Shown: positions 38,101 to 43,440, counted from the stretch's first letter. The stretch: 52,206 nucleotides of DNA from Pseudomonas sp. GM41(2012) (GCF_000282315.2 NZ_AKJN02000004.1:1-52206); one strand, 5' to 3'. Notes: generated by a model from the letters alone, not told the origin. A program made the numbers and translations.

Positions 38101-38523
38101 GACGCCGGCAAGGGCAATGACATCCTGCTCGGTGGCAACGGTAACGATTCGCTGATGGGCGGTCAGGGCAACGATATTCTGATCGGCGGCTCAGGTGCCG
38201 ACACCTTCGTCTGGAAGGCCGGCGACACTGGCAGCGACGTGATCAAGGACTTCAAGGCCAGCGAGGGTGATCGCATCGACTTGCGCGATCTGCTGCAGGG
38301 CGAAACCGGCAGCACCATCGACAACTTCCTGAAGATCACCACCGTGGATGGCGTTTCGTCCCTGCAAGTCAGCTCCGCCGGCAAGTTCAACGGCGCCGAC
38401 GCTGCAGCGGCGCAACCCGATGTGACGATCAAACTGGAAGGCAACAACTGGTCCAGCGCCAACATCAACTCGTTGATTGCCGGCAGTGACCCGACCATCA
38501 AAATCGATCACAACAACAGCTGA
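23194..38523 (+). CDS. lapA: LapA, giant RTX biofilm adhesin
   Basis: The 5,109-residue cell-surface adhesin drives irreversible attachment. N-terminal retention module (about 1-125) begins MSSVVAIVKSIVGQVFAVSP; the LapG cleavage motif TAAG is at 107-110, and a second TAAG at 112-115. A short linker is followed by about 37 beta repeats of 100 residues (about 170-3865). Next are a Calx-beta-like domain (about 3869-3990), cadherin/Ig-like domains, a PA14-like domain (about 4275-4430, AGKTYTFSGTGDDSLLVTIG), and a von Willebrand A domain with MIDAS motif MVDTSGSMS (about 4599-4870). RTX nonapeptide groups (GGDGNDILFG; then about 4945-5000) precede the type I secretion C-terminus. CGGAGAG precedes the ATG. 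Exported by LapEBC, released by LapG under LapD control. A terminator follows the stop. Confidence 0.96.
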   Translation: MSSVVAIVKSIVGQVFAVSPEGIRRVLVEGDRLFVGDQVDTGAAGAVTLELADGRTLDLGRDTQWSGSDPDSSADLAQATAQAAPSVEELQQAIVAGADPTTDLEATAAGPTAAGTGGAAGGGHSFVMLDATAGRVDPTIGFPTAGIGTAALAAQNTIGGQTADTSANVQRESNLTLSATPTITEAGGVLVYTATLTQAPLTDLTITLSNGSVIVIAAGQTTGTVSVPLAPNDSVYNDPTQINVTVTGTTGGSGIIVTPPTTPAVTQVTDTVDTTTVTLTAGANVTEGGQITYTATLTNPAQTPVTITLSNGSIITIDAGNTTGSVNVPTPANDVYNNGSTVTTTITGATGGNFENLVPNPAPAVTTITDSPNTTTVTLTAGSTVTEGGQITYTATLTNPAQTPVTVTLSNGSTITIEAGKTTGSVNVDTPVNDVYQNGSTVSTTITGATGGNFENLVPSTTPAITTITDSVDNTGLSLTATGTVVEGGQITYTATLTNPAGTPMTVTLSNGSVITIEAGKTTGSVTVDTAANDVYNNGSTVSTTITGTTGGNFEQLTPSTEPALTTITDSKDNTGLSLTATGTVVEGGQITYTATLTNTAGTPVTVTLSNGSVITIEAGKTTGSVTVDTAANDVYNNGSTVSTTITGTTGGNFEQLTPSTEPALTTITDSKDDTGLSLSASPEVAEGGQILYTATLTNAAGTPVTVTLSNGAVITIAAGATTGSVSVPAPDDDVYKDAGKVEVTIKEANGGNFENLVTSPAAAVTEVTDTINTSTVSLTANGTVVEGGTVVYTASVTAPVTGSPVVVTLSNGQTITIPVGSSSASVNFTAPNDALAGGGSLSVKIDDAKGGNYEKLDVDGKSADTSVSDKADTTTISLSATDSVAEGGSIVYTANLTNAAGTPVTVTLSNGAVITIAADATSGSVTVKAPVDDVYKDAGKVEATIKDATGGNFENLVTSPTPAVTNVADTINTTHLTLSAEKSVLEGSHITYTATLTNAAQTPVTVKLSNGETITIDAGKTTGSVTIAAPSDDVYKDAGKLSVTMTDASGGNFEKLDISKASVTTTVKDTVDSTALSLSASDTVSEGGQITYTATLSNPTDTAMTVKLSNGAVINIAAGATTGSVNFAAPANTPYIDGGKVQATIASQSGGNFEKVITDHSPAVTTVTDSADTTGLSLSATGSVAEGGSIVYTATLTNAAGSAMTVTLNNGAVIHIAKGATTGSVNFAAPKDDVYKDAGKVEASITKTAGGNFENLVADKTPAVTDVTDTLNTSTVSLTANSTVAEGGTVVYTASVNAPVTGSPVVVTLSNGQTITIPVGASSASVNFTAPNDALAGGGSLSVKIDGTTGGNYEKLEVDSKPANTSITDTTDTTTVSLSATESVAEGGSIVYTANLTHAAGTPVTVTLSNGAVITIAADATSGSVTVKAPADDVYKDAGKIEATIKDASGGNFENLVTSPTAAVTEVTDTINTSTVSLTANDSVAEGGTVVYTASVSAEVTGSPVVVTLSNGQTITIPVGASSASVNFTAPNDALAGGGSLSVKIDDAKGGNYEKLEVNGKPADTSITDTVDTTTVSLSATESVAEGGSIVYTANLTHAAGTPVTVTLSNGAVITIAADATSGSVTVKAPADDVYKDAGKIEATIKDASGGNFENLVTSPTAAVTEVTDTINTSTVSLTANDSVAEGGTVVYTASVSAEVTGSPVVVTLSNGQTITIPVGASSASVNFTAPNDALAGGGSLSVKIDDAKGGNYEKLEVNGKPADTSITDTVDTTTVSLSATESVAEGGSIVYTANLTHAAGTPVTVTLSNGAVITIAADATSGSVTVKAPADDVYKDAGKIEATIKDASGGNFENLVTSPTAAVTEVTDTINTSTVSLTANDSVAEGGTVVYTASVSAEVTGSPVVVTLSNGQTITIPVGASSASVNFTAPNDALAGGGSLSVKIDDAKGGNYEKLEVNGKPADTSITDTVDTTTVSLSATESVAEGGSIVYTANLTHAAGTPVTVTLSNGAVITIAADATSGSVTVKAPADDVYKDAGKIEATIKDASGGNFENLVTSPTAAVTAVTDTLDTSTVSLKATLTAAEGGNVVYTASVTSKVTGKDVVVTLANGEKITIPVGESTASITVKAPNDALVGHEPLTNAIKDVTGGNYENLVADKTPTSTAISDTLDTTKVTMTASGQVLEGGNITYTANLTNAAGSDMTVKLSNGESIVIKAGDKSGSITVPAPADDVYKDGSEITVRIDSTSGGDFEKLDVNKAAHTTTVKDTIDATTLKLSADVGTVGEGGQINYTATLSHPADTAMTVTLSNGLVINIKAGESSGSASFTVPNNVYIGAADIHTSIKEATGGNFEKLNTVPSTVVTKVTDTADTTSLTLSASGSVQEGGQIVYTATLSQAAGSNMTVKLSNGATITILKDAMSGHVSVAAPKDDVYKDAGKVEATIKDASGGNFENLVPSTVPAVTEVTDTLDTSTVSLTANGTVAEGGTVVYTASVTAPVTGSPVVVTLSNGQSITIPVGSSSASVNFTAPNDALAGGGSLSVKIDGTTGGNYENLVANQTPAVTSVTDVKDTTTLSLSATGSVAEGGSIVYTANLTHAAGTPVTVNLSNGAVITIAANATSGSVTVKAPADDVYKDAGKIEATIKDASGGNFENLVTSPTAAVTEVTDTINTSTVSLTANGTVAEGGTVVYTASVSAEVTGSPVVVTLSNGQTITIPVGSSSASVNFVAPNDALAGGGSLSVKIDDAKGGNFEKLAIDGKSADTSVSDTVDTTQVTMTASDYVVEGGTITYTVNLSNAAGTDMTVKLSNGESVVIKAGDKSGFITVQAPADDVYKDGSKITVGIASTDGGNFEKLDVSKTTHTTTVNDTTDTTTLKLSADVSTVGEGGQIVYTATLSHPADTAMTVTLNNGLVINIKAGESSGSAPYTVPNDVYTGASPVTAAIADSTGGNFEKLDTDRSAVVTKVTDTADTTTVSLSATESVAEGGSIVYTANLTHAAGSPVTVTLSNGAVITIAANATSGSVTVDAPKDDVYKDAGKVEATIKDASGGNFENLVPSTVPAVTEVTDTLDTSTVSLTANGTVAEGGTVVYTVSVSAEVTGSPVVVTLSNGQTITIPVGASSASVNFTAPNDALAGGGSLSVKIDDAKGGNFEKLEVNGKPADTSITDTTDTTTVSLSATDSVAEGGSIVYTANLTHAAGTPVTVTLSNGAVITIAADATSGSVTVKAPADDVYKDAGKIEATIKDATGGNFENLVTSPAAAVTEVTDTINTSTVSLTANDSVAEGGTVVYTASVSAEVTGSPVVVTLSNGQTITIPVGASSASVNFTAPNDALVGGGSLSVKIDDAKGGNFEKLEVNGKPADTSITDTTDTTTVSLSATDSVAEGGSIVYTANLTHAAGTPVTVTLSNGAVITIAADATSGSVTVKAPADDVYKDAGKIEATIKDATGGNFENLVTSPAAAVTEVTDTINTSTVSLTANDSVAEGGTVVYTASVSAEVTGSPVVVTLSNGQTITIPVGASSASVNFTAPNDALVGGGSLSVKIDDAKGGNYEKLEVDSKPANTSITDTPDTTTLSLSATESVAEGGSIVYTANLSHAAGTPVTVTLSNGAVITIAANATSGSVTVKAPADDVYKDAGKIEATIKDASGGNFENLVKDPAAAVTNVTDTLDTSTVTLKATESATEGGTVTYTATVGAPVTGSPVTVSLANGQTITIAVGQTTGTVSTLAPNDALIGHAPLTNSITNVSGGNYENLVADKTPVSTTVTDTTDTTNLTLSASNSVAEGGSIVYTANLTHAAGTPVTVTLSNGAVITIAANATSGSVTVDAPKDDAYIDAGKVSATISTATGGNFENLVPSTVPAETNVTDTFDKTEVSITGSTSVTEGQAASYTVSLTNPAQTEVTLKIVYSGTAADGSDFTGVYTVKIPAGGSSASFNVATLDDRFTEGTENFVVKIDSATGGNFENLAISASNGSVSTSIIDNDAPPVLDLDANNSSGATGANYNVTFTEGTTGQGVSIGDTDLKITDPDSTLLTGATIVLTNRQDGDALNLGLSVNGITINANSTNGTVTLTLSGNATLADYMQQIKNISFTNNSEDPSSVPRIITVTVTDGSNYSNTATTTVNVVGVNDAPIAAPVNVTGTEDTPLILGWSTFGVSDVDSAATNLGVKITQLPGEGKLQFLATDGKTWTDVTNNQTFSKADIDAGKLRFLPDTNESGSDGYNPGLGNIKADYAQIKFQPTDGSLLGNTGTIKVDITPVADAPSLSVTDNSVKSTGLIKEVWTGLPLGTDGSGAATGTLKSVIDGAGKPNSSDTVTNVQSDGSVTAGTASKTSGLIYLEAGKTYTFSGTGDDSLLVTIGGKNVAATTWGAGGTLNGSFTPITSGYYTLDIYHHNQSGPGSYDVNLSVNGSAAVDLSSAGVPLYTGVADLAASGVTVSDLHGTSGEGYYEGYKLNEAAEGTSVHLSAIKTALTDIDGSESLSVKISGIPAGSVLTDGAGHTFTASATSGEANVTGWNLGTLTVTPPPYYNGQFNLTVTSTSTESLGGSAQSTATIPVTVYPAIYNATTATSADDTITGTDGNDIMVADIGGLTVVPGTNYNIAFMVDTSGSMSASSINSAKDSLTSVFNTLKQSMGGNSGTVNIFLVDFDTQVNKSVSVNLNDPNALTLLKSVLDSMSSGGVTNYEDVFKTTANWFQSAAAVANTGAKNLTYFITDGQPNYYQSGEQPNPTLYGSVKLDDVVNTRNYKPGDTFSTTIDSTHKLTIDSDGNATLYTLNGSKNWKASEVGTVHAQGDGTYELSYTTGSGSDQTIIDNSASSFALLSNVSNVEAIGLNKGVTLADLRPYDSDHTPQTNIDPSNLANSIIGHTEATQPGSDTVNGGDGNDILFGDLVSFNGVAGEGYQAMQAFVAQQTGVDVSKVTTSNVHQFITEHYTAFDVSGAHDGNDSLLGGAGNDILFGQGGNDLLDAGKGNDILLGGNGNDSLMGGQGNDILIGGSGADTFVWKAGDTGSDVIKDFKASEGDRIDLRDLLQGETGSTIDNFLKITTVDGVSSLQVSSAGKFNGADAAAAQPDVTIKLEGNNWSSANINSLIAGSDPTIKIDHNNS
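23700..34800 (+). repeat. About 37 coding repeats of 300 bp in lapA
   Basis: The AEGG/TEGG codons recur almost exactly every 300 nt from about 23,750 to 34,560, with only 3-nt shifts (for example one unit of 303 nt followed by 297 nt near 30,050). Two unit types alternate over much of the array. Type A carries AAGTPVTVTLSNGAVITIAA and ends DVYKDAGKIEATIKDASGGN. Type B carries TGSPVVVTLSNGQTITIPVG and ends NDALAGGGSLSVKIDDAKGG. The A+B pair gives a 600-bp higher-order period. All units are in frame and encode beta-rich extender domains. Confidence 0.94.
27595..29394 (+). repeat. Three nearly identical 600-bp A+B units in lapA
   Basis: The blocks starting at about 27,595, 28,195 and 28,795 differ by only a few bases over 600 bp each (for example gttcgcccg / gatcgcccg and gagtcggtggc / gagtccgtggc). 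A second near-identical pair lies at 32,701-33,300 and 33,301-33,840. Such identity points to recent duplication or gene conversion. Copy number here may vary between isolates or be misassembled from short reads. Confidence 0.9.
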
Positions 38524-38530
38524 TCCAACG

Positions 38531-38568
38531 AAAAGCGGCCGCCCTTATGGGGCGGCCGTCACGTTTGC
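38531..38568 (+). terminator. lapA intrinsic terminator
   Basis: CGGCCGCCC and GGGCGGCCG form a 9-bp GC-rich stem starting 12 nt after the lapA stop, with AAAA before and TCACGTTT after. The U-run is imperfect but stem strength and position support a terminator. Confidence 0.7.
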
Positions 38569-38671
38569 GTCCATCACCCCGGTGACGATTTCGTCGCCGC
38601 ACCGCATACTCGCGTTCAGTTGGCCTATGCTGCTGACAGCATGATGCGGGTCCATTTCCGAGGGATGTTCA

Positions 38672-39010
38672 ATGTTCTACGTGCAACGCGATGCGCAAGG
38701 TCAGTTAGTGCGCGTGGAAGCCACGGCCTACGCCGAGGCCACGGAAACACTGCCGGCCGACCACCATGAAATCCAGGCCTGGTATGCCCATGAAGTAGTG
38801 GAAACCAGCCTCAAACAGCTCAAGCAGAGCGACCTGGAAATGATCCGGGTACTCGACGACTTGATCCAGGTGCTGACCAGCAAAGGCGTGATCCGCGTCA
38901 CCGACCTGCCGCCGGCCGCACAAGCCAAGCTGATGGACCGGAACCAGGCCCGTGAGGCGTTGGGCGGATTGAGTCAATTGATCGATGATGATGAGACGGG
39001 GTTGATCTAA
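38672..39010 (+). CDS. Small conserved lap-locus protein (often named 'tryptophan synthase beta-like')
   Basis: This 112-residue soluble acidic protein begins MFYVQRDAQGQLVRVEATAY. It has a helical middle (VVETSLKQLKQSDLEMIRVL) and ends in an acidic tail (LSQLIDDDETGLI). A gene like it sits between lapA and lapD in Pseudomonas. Databases often label it a tryptophan synthase beta subunit-like protein, but it is far too short for TrpB and shows no PLP-binding motif, so that name carries no functional meaning. GAGGG lies about 8 nt before the ATG. It lies 148 nt after lapA behind a terminator, convergent with lapD across REPs. Function unknown. Confidence 0.85.
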   Translation: MFYVQRDAQGQLVRVEATAYAEATETLPADHHEIQAWYAHEVVETSLKQLKQSDLEMIRVLDDLIQVLTSKGVIRVTDLPPAAQAKLMDRNQAREALGGLSQLIDDDETGLI

Positions 39011-39039
39011 GGCCCCCATTGTTGTTGTCTGTTCGGACG

Positions 39040-39138
39040 CCTTCGCGAGCAAGCCCGCTCCCACATTGAATCTCGGCTGCTCACACATGTTGTGTTCGCT
39101 GAAGATCTAATGTGGGAGCGGGCTTGCTCGCGAAGGCG
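39040..39138. repeat. Pair of inverted REP elements, third subtype
   Basis: CTTCGCGAGCAAGCCCGCTC (39041-39060) faces TGTGGGAGCGGGCTTGCTCG (39111-39130), in the convergent gap between the small gene and lapD. The GGGAGCGGGCTTGCTCGCG form again differs from the REPs on the left. Confidence 0.87.
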
Positions 39139-39166
39139 GACTGATTGACGACTCAGCTATAAAGCC

Positions 39167-41113
39167 TTACTGCCAAGGCTTCGGCTCACCAAACAATTGC
39201 CCCTGAACCCCATACAACCCCATCTCGCGAATCACCATCAACTCCCCTTCCGTCTCGACCCGCTCGGCAATCAACGGCAAATCGATGCTGTGCGCCGCCC
39301 GCTGAATCGCCTCGATGAACAGGCGCTTGTCGCTCTCCTGATCAATCGCCCGGATGTAACTGCCGTCGATCTTCAGATACGCCAACCCAAGCCGCGCCAG
39401 GTTGCCGATCATGCTGAAGCGCCCGCCAAAGCGTTGCAGGCTCAGGGAGAACCCGAGTTCGTGCAGACGTCGCGTCAGCTCTTCCAGCATGACTTGCTCC
39501 GGCAACTGCTCCTCACCGATTTCCAGGGTCAATCGCTCCCCGAGATCCGAATGCTCACGCAGGATTTCGAAGACTTTATTCAATGCCTGCGGATCGGCCA
39601 GCGTCGCTGAAGACAGGTTCAGCGCCAGCGACTTTTCATGGCCGGCCATCTGCTCAAGCACCAGCTCCAACATCAGACGGTCCAACCGTGCGGTCCAGCC
39701 AAAGCGCTCGAGCCACGGCAGGAAGCGCCCGGCGGGAATGGTCTGGCCCTCATCGTCGATCAAACGCGACAGCACCTTGTAATGCAGCACCAACTGCGTG
39801 TCCTGGGCGGCCACCACCGGCTGGAAATACAGCTCGAAACGCCGCAGGTTCAACGCCTGATCCAGCAGTTTATGCCAGGCATGATGGTCATCGCCGACGC
39901 TGGCCGACGCGCTGTGATCGAGGCAGACCCAGCTCGAATCGCCCTGGCCTTCTGCCTGAGCCAACGCCTGATCGCCCAACCCGAGCACCGCTTGCGGGGA
40001 GTCGCCATACACAAACGGCGCCAGCCCGATCGAGGCCACCGAGGCCACGTCGGTGGCGCCCGTCGCGTGCAGGCTCGCCAAGGCACTGTCGAGGTTCTGT
40101 GCCAGTTGCAGCGCTTCTTCGCGCACCAGCCCCGGCGCCAGCACGGCGAACTCACCGCCGCGAATCCGCGTCACGAGGTTCAGGGTTTCCGGGTATTTGG
40201 CGCACTCTCGGGACAACTGCTCGCCAACCGCTTTCAACAACTGGTCAGTGCGTTGACCGCCCAACCGCTGGTTCAATCCGGCCAGGTCGCTGACCCGCAA
40301 TAGCAGCAAATAACCGGAACTCGCCTGCTCCGGATTGCTCACTCGGGCGTTCAATTGCATCTCGAAATAACGACGGTTGGCCAGCCCTGTCAGGTTGTCC
40401 TGATAGGACTCGGCCCGCAGTTTTTCACTGCGTTCGGCCTGTTCCTGGAACAGCGCCTTAAGCTTCTCGACCATCTGGTTCATGGCCTGCACGACTCGAC
40501 GCAGTTCCGGCGTGCGCGGCAGTTGCGGCAGGCTGAGGAACTCGCGGCGAGCGATGGCGTGGGATTGCTTGACCATGTAATCCAGCGGCTTCAGTTGCCG
40601 GCGCAACAACAGCGCGCCCAGCACCGCGCTCACCGCACCGCAGATCAGCAACCAGCCAAGACTGCCCAGCGCGCTCTGCCAGAGCTTGGCCAACGCGAAC
40701 ATCGGGTGGCTGACCACCTCGACCCGCGCCGCCTGCTCCCAGCCACGGCTGACGAGGGCATCACCACCGGCCGCTTCCAGCCCGATCATTTTGACGAACC
40801 AGTCCGGTACATTGTTCACCGCTGGAATGCCGCTGCGCTCGACGAGCGTCTGATCGGTCTTGAGGTCGACCACGCGGATGCTCGCGTAATAACCGCTGTC
40901 GAAGATCGAACTGACCAGCAACTCGACCATCGCAGGGTCGTCGATGTTAGGTGTCAGGGACAGCGCCAATGCCGTCGCGGCATCCTGGGCGTGGGAGCGC
41001 AGCTGATTGACGTATTGGGTGCGCGAGCTTTCCAGGCTGACCACGAAGCTACCGGTGAAGGCGATCACCAGGAACAGACAAATAGCGATCAACAGCTGTT
41101 TGAACAAGGACAT
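39167..41113 (-). CDS. lapD: LapD, inner-membrane c-di-GMP receptor controlling LapG
   Basis: The 648-residue protein has an N-terminal transmembrane helix (about 6-26), a periplasmic output domain (about 27-150) with Trp125 in SRGWEQAARVEV, a second helix (about 152-172), HAMP, a degenerate GGDEF domain (RGGEF, not GGDEF) and a degenerate EAL domain (KVLSR in place of the EAL core). Both enzyme sites look inactive, as expected of a receptor. Known role: c-di-GMP binding to the EAL domain exposes the periplasmic domain, which holds LapG through the conserved Trp and so keeps LapA on the cell. The gene is 14 nt after lapG with GGAG in the gap, so the two form an operon. Confidence 0.95.
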   Translation of the reverse strand: MSLFKQLLIAICLFLVIAFTGSFVVSLESSRTQYVNQLRSHAQDAATALALSLTPNIDDPAMVELLVSSIFDSGYYASIRVVDLKTDQTLVERSGIPAVNNVPDWFVKMIGLEAAGGDALVSRGWEQAARVEVVSHPMFALAKLWQSALGSLGWLLICGAVSAVLGALLLRRQLKPLDYMVKQSHAIARREFLSLPQLPRTPELRRVVQAMNQMVEKLKALFQEQAERSEKLRAESYQDNLTGLANRRYFEMQLNARVSNPEQASSGYLLLLRVSDLAGLNQRLGGQRTDQLLKAVGEQLSRECAKYPETLNLVTRIRGGEFAVLAPGLVREEALQLAQNLDSALASLHATGATDVASVASIGLAPFVYGDSPQAVLGLGDQALAQAEGQGDSSWVCLDHSASASVGDDHHAWHKLLDQALNLRRFELYFQPVVAAQDTQLVLHYKVLSRLIDDEGQTIPAGRFLPWLERFGWTARLDRLMLELVLEQMAGHEKSLALNLSSATLADPQALNKVFEILREHSDLGERLTLEIGEEQLPEQVMLEELTRRLHELGFSLSLQRFGGRFSMIGNLARLGLAYLKIDGSYIRAIDQESDKRLFIEAIQRAAHSIDLPLIAERVETEGELMVIREMGLYGVQGQLFGEPKPWQ

Positions 41114-41127
41114 CTGAGCGCGTGCTC

Positions 41128-41820
41128 CTAGTTAGTCGTCTCGACCGGGAAACCTTCGGCCTGCATTTTCTTCAACACATCCTGCCAACGAGACAGGCGT
41201 TTGGTATCACCGACTTTCTTGTTGCCCTTGGCGCCCGGCAACCACAACCCTTCGGCATTAAAAGAGTAGACCGGCAGCAAATCGGTTCGCTGGCTGGCCG
41301 GTTTGATCGCATCGATCAGGCTGTCGAGTACCAGCGGCATGGCCTCGGGGCTTGAGTAGTAGGTCAACACCATGTGCGCCCGATTCAGGCGCAAGGCCTT
41401 GACGTAAGTAATACGCAGCTTGTCACTGGCGACGCCGAGATGACGCAGGCTGAAATACTTGGCGATCGCGTAATCTTCGCAATCGCCGGCGCCCTTCCAA
41501 AGGGCCTCGATGGGTGTTTCCCAATAATCGACCTCGTGCCACAGGTCGATGTCTTCCTCGTAACGCATCTGTTTGTTGAAGAACTGGTTGACCACTTTAA
41601 GCTGTTCGAGCTCGCCAACTTGCTTTTGCGTTACCAATAAGTGCTGCCAGGCATCAATGCGTGGCTGTCCTTCGCCCAATGGCCCGTACAATGCCTGCGC
41701 GCGACGGCTGATCAGCGAAAAATCCCAATCGGCATGCAGCCCGCCCAGCATAATGCCGGCCAGCAGCAACGCGCAGCACAGCCAGCGCAAAGTCCGAGGG
41801 ATCGCGAAACGTACCGCCAA
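41128..41820 (-). CDS. lapG: LapG, periplasmic cysteine protease releasing LapA
   Basis: A 230-residue transglutaminase-like (BTLCP, DUF920) protease. The catalytic triad is visible: Cys114 in KGAGDCEDYA, His149 in NRAHMVLTYY and Asp166 in LVLDSLIDA. Acidic residues beside Cys114 fit the known calcium site. The N-terminal hydrophobic stretch (about 12-28) is the export signal. It cuts LapA at its N-terminal TAAG when not bound by LapD. The start is a TTG at 41820: an in-frame TGA lies only 18 nt upstream and no ATG or GTG gives a complete signal peptide, though a later TTG is possible. First gene of lapGD. Confidence 0.93.
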   Translation of the reverse strand: MAVRFAIPRTLRWLCCALLLAGIMLGGLHADWDFSLISRRAQALYGPLGEGQPRIDAWQHLLVTQKQVGELEQLKVVNQFFNKQMRYEEDIDLWHEVDYWETPIEALWKGAGDCEDYAIAKYFSLRHLGVASDKLRITYVKALRLNRAHMVLTYYSSPEAMPLVLDSLIDAIKPASQRTDLLPVYSFNAEGLWLPGAKGNKKVGDTKRLSRWQDVLKKMQAEGFPVETTN

Positions 41821-41978
41821 TGCGAGGCATCCAGATCAGGCAGGTGGAAATCGGTCGATGGTGCAGGTAAGCCCGATAAAAGACAATGGCACGGTGAGAT
41901 CACTGCTGGCGCGCTAAACTTTGTATGGCAGGCGCCATAAAAAACATCGCGGCCACGTCAGGGCGACTTTTTGTCCGT

Positions 41979-42007
41979 TTGACAACCTGTCAGGCAGTCA
42001 CTAGTGT
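41979..42007 (+). promoter_or_regulatory. Candidate promoter with overlapping palindrome before the GntR gene
   Basis: TTGACA (41979-41984), a 17-nt spacer and TAGTGT (42002-42007) give a perfect -35 and weak -10 about 45 nt before the GTG start. The palindrome TGACA-ACC-TGTCA (41980-41992) overlaps the -35 and would suit autoregulation by the GntR protein. Confidence 0.42.
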
Positions 42008-42051
42008 CCCCTTGGATCCAAATTTATTTCACTCAAACAGGGTGCGTAGTT

Positions 42052-42762
42052 GTGACACAGAAGCCCAATCCTCTGAACAGCATCAAGGTCAACGGGCCGA
42101 TTCCCGCTCACCTGGCACGCTCGGTGATCGAAGAAACGCTGCGTTCGGCCATTCTCGACGGTCGCATTCCCTGCGGCACCGCCCTGCGTCAGCAAGATTT
42201 GGCCGATCTTTTCGGTGTCAGCCGCATGCCGGTGCGCGAAGCCTTGCGCCAGCTCGAAGCCCAGGCGCTGCTCAACGTCATCGCCCATAAAGGTGCAGTG
42301 GTCGCACCGCTGGTTCAGGGCGATGCCGTGGAAACCTATGCGCTGCGGATCCTGCTGGAATCCGAAGCGTTGCGCCTGTCGATCCCGTTACTCGTTGATG
42401 AGGATCTCGAACAGGCTGCCCGCTACATCGACGAACTGGAAACGCAAAACAACTACACCGAAATCGGCCGACTCAATCGGCTCTTCCACATGGCGCTGTA
42501 CTGCAAGGCGCCGAACCAACGGCTGTTGAGGCTGGTGGAAGACGGATTGAACGAAGAGGAGCGCTTCCTGCGCTTCAACCTGGAAGCCATGGGCCTGGGC
42601 AAACTGTCCCAGGAAGACCACCGGGCGCTCTTGCTGGCCGTCGAAGACCGGGACGTCGAGCGCGCGGTGAAGTTGCTCGAACAGCACCTTAACCGGGGCG
42701 TCGAGGTCATCACACGCTACCTCAACAGCCCCGAAGCGCTGAACAAGAAAACCTCCAGGTAA
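42052..42762 (+). CDS. GntR-family transcriptional regulator, FadR/FCD subfamily
   Basis: A 236-residue DNA-binding regulator. The N-terminal winged helix shows the GntR signature LRQQDLADLFGVSRMPVREA (about 44-63), with the usual VREALRQLEAQ extension. The all-helical FCD ligand domain follows (about 95-225) and carries the metal/ligand-site pattern with RLNRLFHMALY and QEDHRALLLAVEDRD. FCD regulators usually bind small organic acids or metal-chelated ligands; the ligand and targets here are unknown. The GTG at 42052 was chosen because the conserved region begins soon after it; AGGG lies about 10 nt upstream; a GTG at 42004 is an alternative. It stands alone, divergent from lapG. Confidence 0.87.
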   Translation: MTQKPNPLNSIKVNGPIPAHLARSVIEETLRSAILDGRIPCGTALRQQDLADLFGVSRMPVREALRQLEAQALLNVIAHKGAVVAPLVQGDAVETYALRILLESEALRLSIPLLVDEDLEQAARYIDELETQNNYTEIGRLNRLFHMALYCKAPNQRLLRLVEDGLNEEERFLRFNLEAMGLGKLSQEDHRALLLAVEDRDVERAVKLLEQHLNRGVEVITRYLNSPEALNKKTSR

Positions 42763-42782
42763 ACTACGCCGGTAAACCTGAG

Positions 42783-42812
42783 CGAGCAGATCGAACTGCT
42801 CGTTCTCGCTTG
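42783..42812 (+). terminator. Probable terminator after the GntR gene
   Basis: CGAGCAG-ATCGAA-CTGCTCG forms a 7-bp stem 20 nt after the GntR stop, followed by TTCTCGCTTG. The T-rich tail is interrupted, so strength is uncertain. Confidence 0.55.
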
Positions 42813-43440
42813 CCGCGCTGTGCGACGCCCCTCTCCAAAGCCCTGCCCTAAGATTTCCCCCTCTCAAGACCAACAATGACTCCGAGTCGATGACGCGCCG
42901 GTGATGGCGGCTGTCGTGATTTACGCTCACTCTTGGCCTGCCAACGAACAATGAACGGGCGACGCACCGCAATGGCGGAGCAGTCCCCGCACCAAGAACC
43001 TACGGAAGGAGTCTTGCCACGGGAAAGGAAGAACCGACGTTGATCCCAGTCAACTTCCGCCCCCTCAATTCACTTCAACGACTCAGTTAGAAAGTTGCTT
43101 CGAGTGAGGCATTCACTCTTCATTTTAATTCTGACTTATATAAGCCGGAAGGAGTAACTACATCCAAATAAAACTCAAATCAAAAGTTTTATTGGAACTT
43201 TTCGCGCGCGAGAAAGTTGAACTTTCAAATAATATAAAAATAACTTGCCCGACACTTTATTCATGTATTAGTTTTTCTCCGCCGCCTTGAATACAGGCGC
43301 CAGGCCGTCACTTAACGACGCATTGCAACTTACCCATATCAATTCACTTGAGGCCTCTGCTCGCCAGCAGAAAGCTTTAACTAACGATCGCTTATTCATT
43401 AAAACGCAACGGCATATCCAATTCACTTAGAGGCTCGCCC
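42813..43440 (+). promoter_or_regulatory. Long gene-free region with AT-rich control segment of the mgo/pvf operon
   Basis: No gene is supported in this 628-bp stretch. GC content drops sharply at about 43,080-43,300 against the flanks. Two inverted repeats with the same arms lie there: AAAAGTT-TTATTGG-AACTTTT (43182-43202) and GAAAGTT-G-AACTTTC (43212-43226). A half-site GAAAGTT lies at 43090-43096, and AAAGCTTT near 43,372. These are candidate operators for the operon that follows. GAGG lies 8 nt before its first ATG (TTAGAGGCTCGCCCATG). Confidence 0.6.

Noticed and set aside
38672..39010. Tryptophan synthase beta subunit
   Set aside because: The product has 112 residues and no PLP lysine motif; TrpB is about 400 residues. 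The name is a common mislabel.
42388..42972. Minus-strand frame of about 194 codons over the GntR 3' end
   Set aside because: It is antisense to the FCD domain and without a recognisable product or ribosome-binding site.
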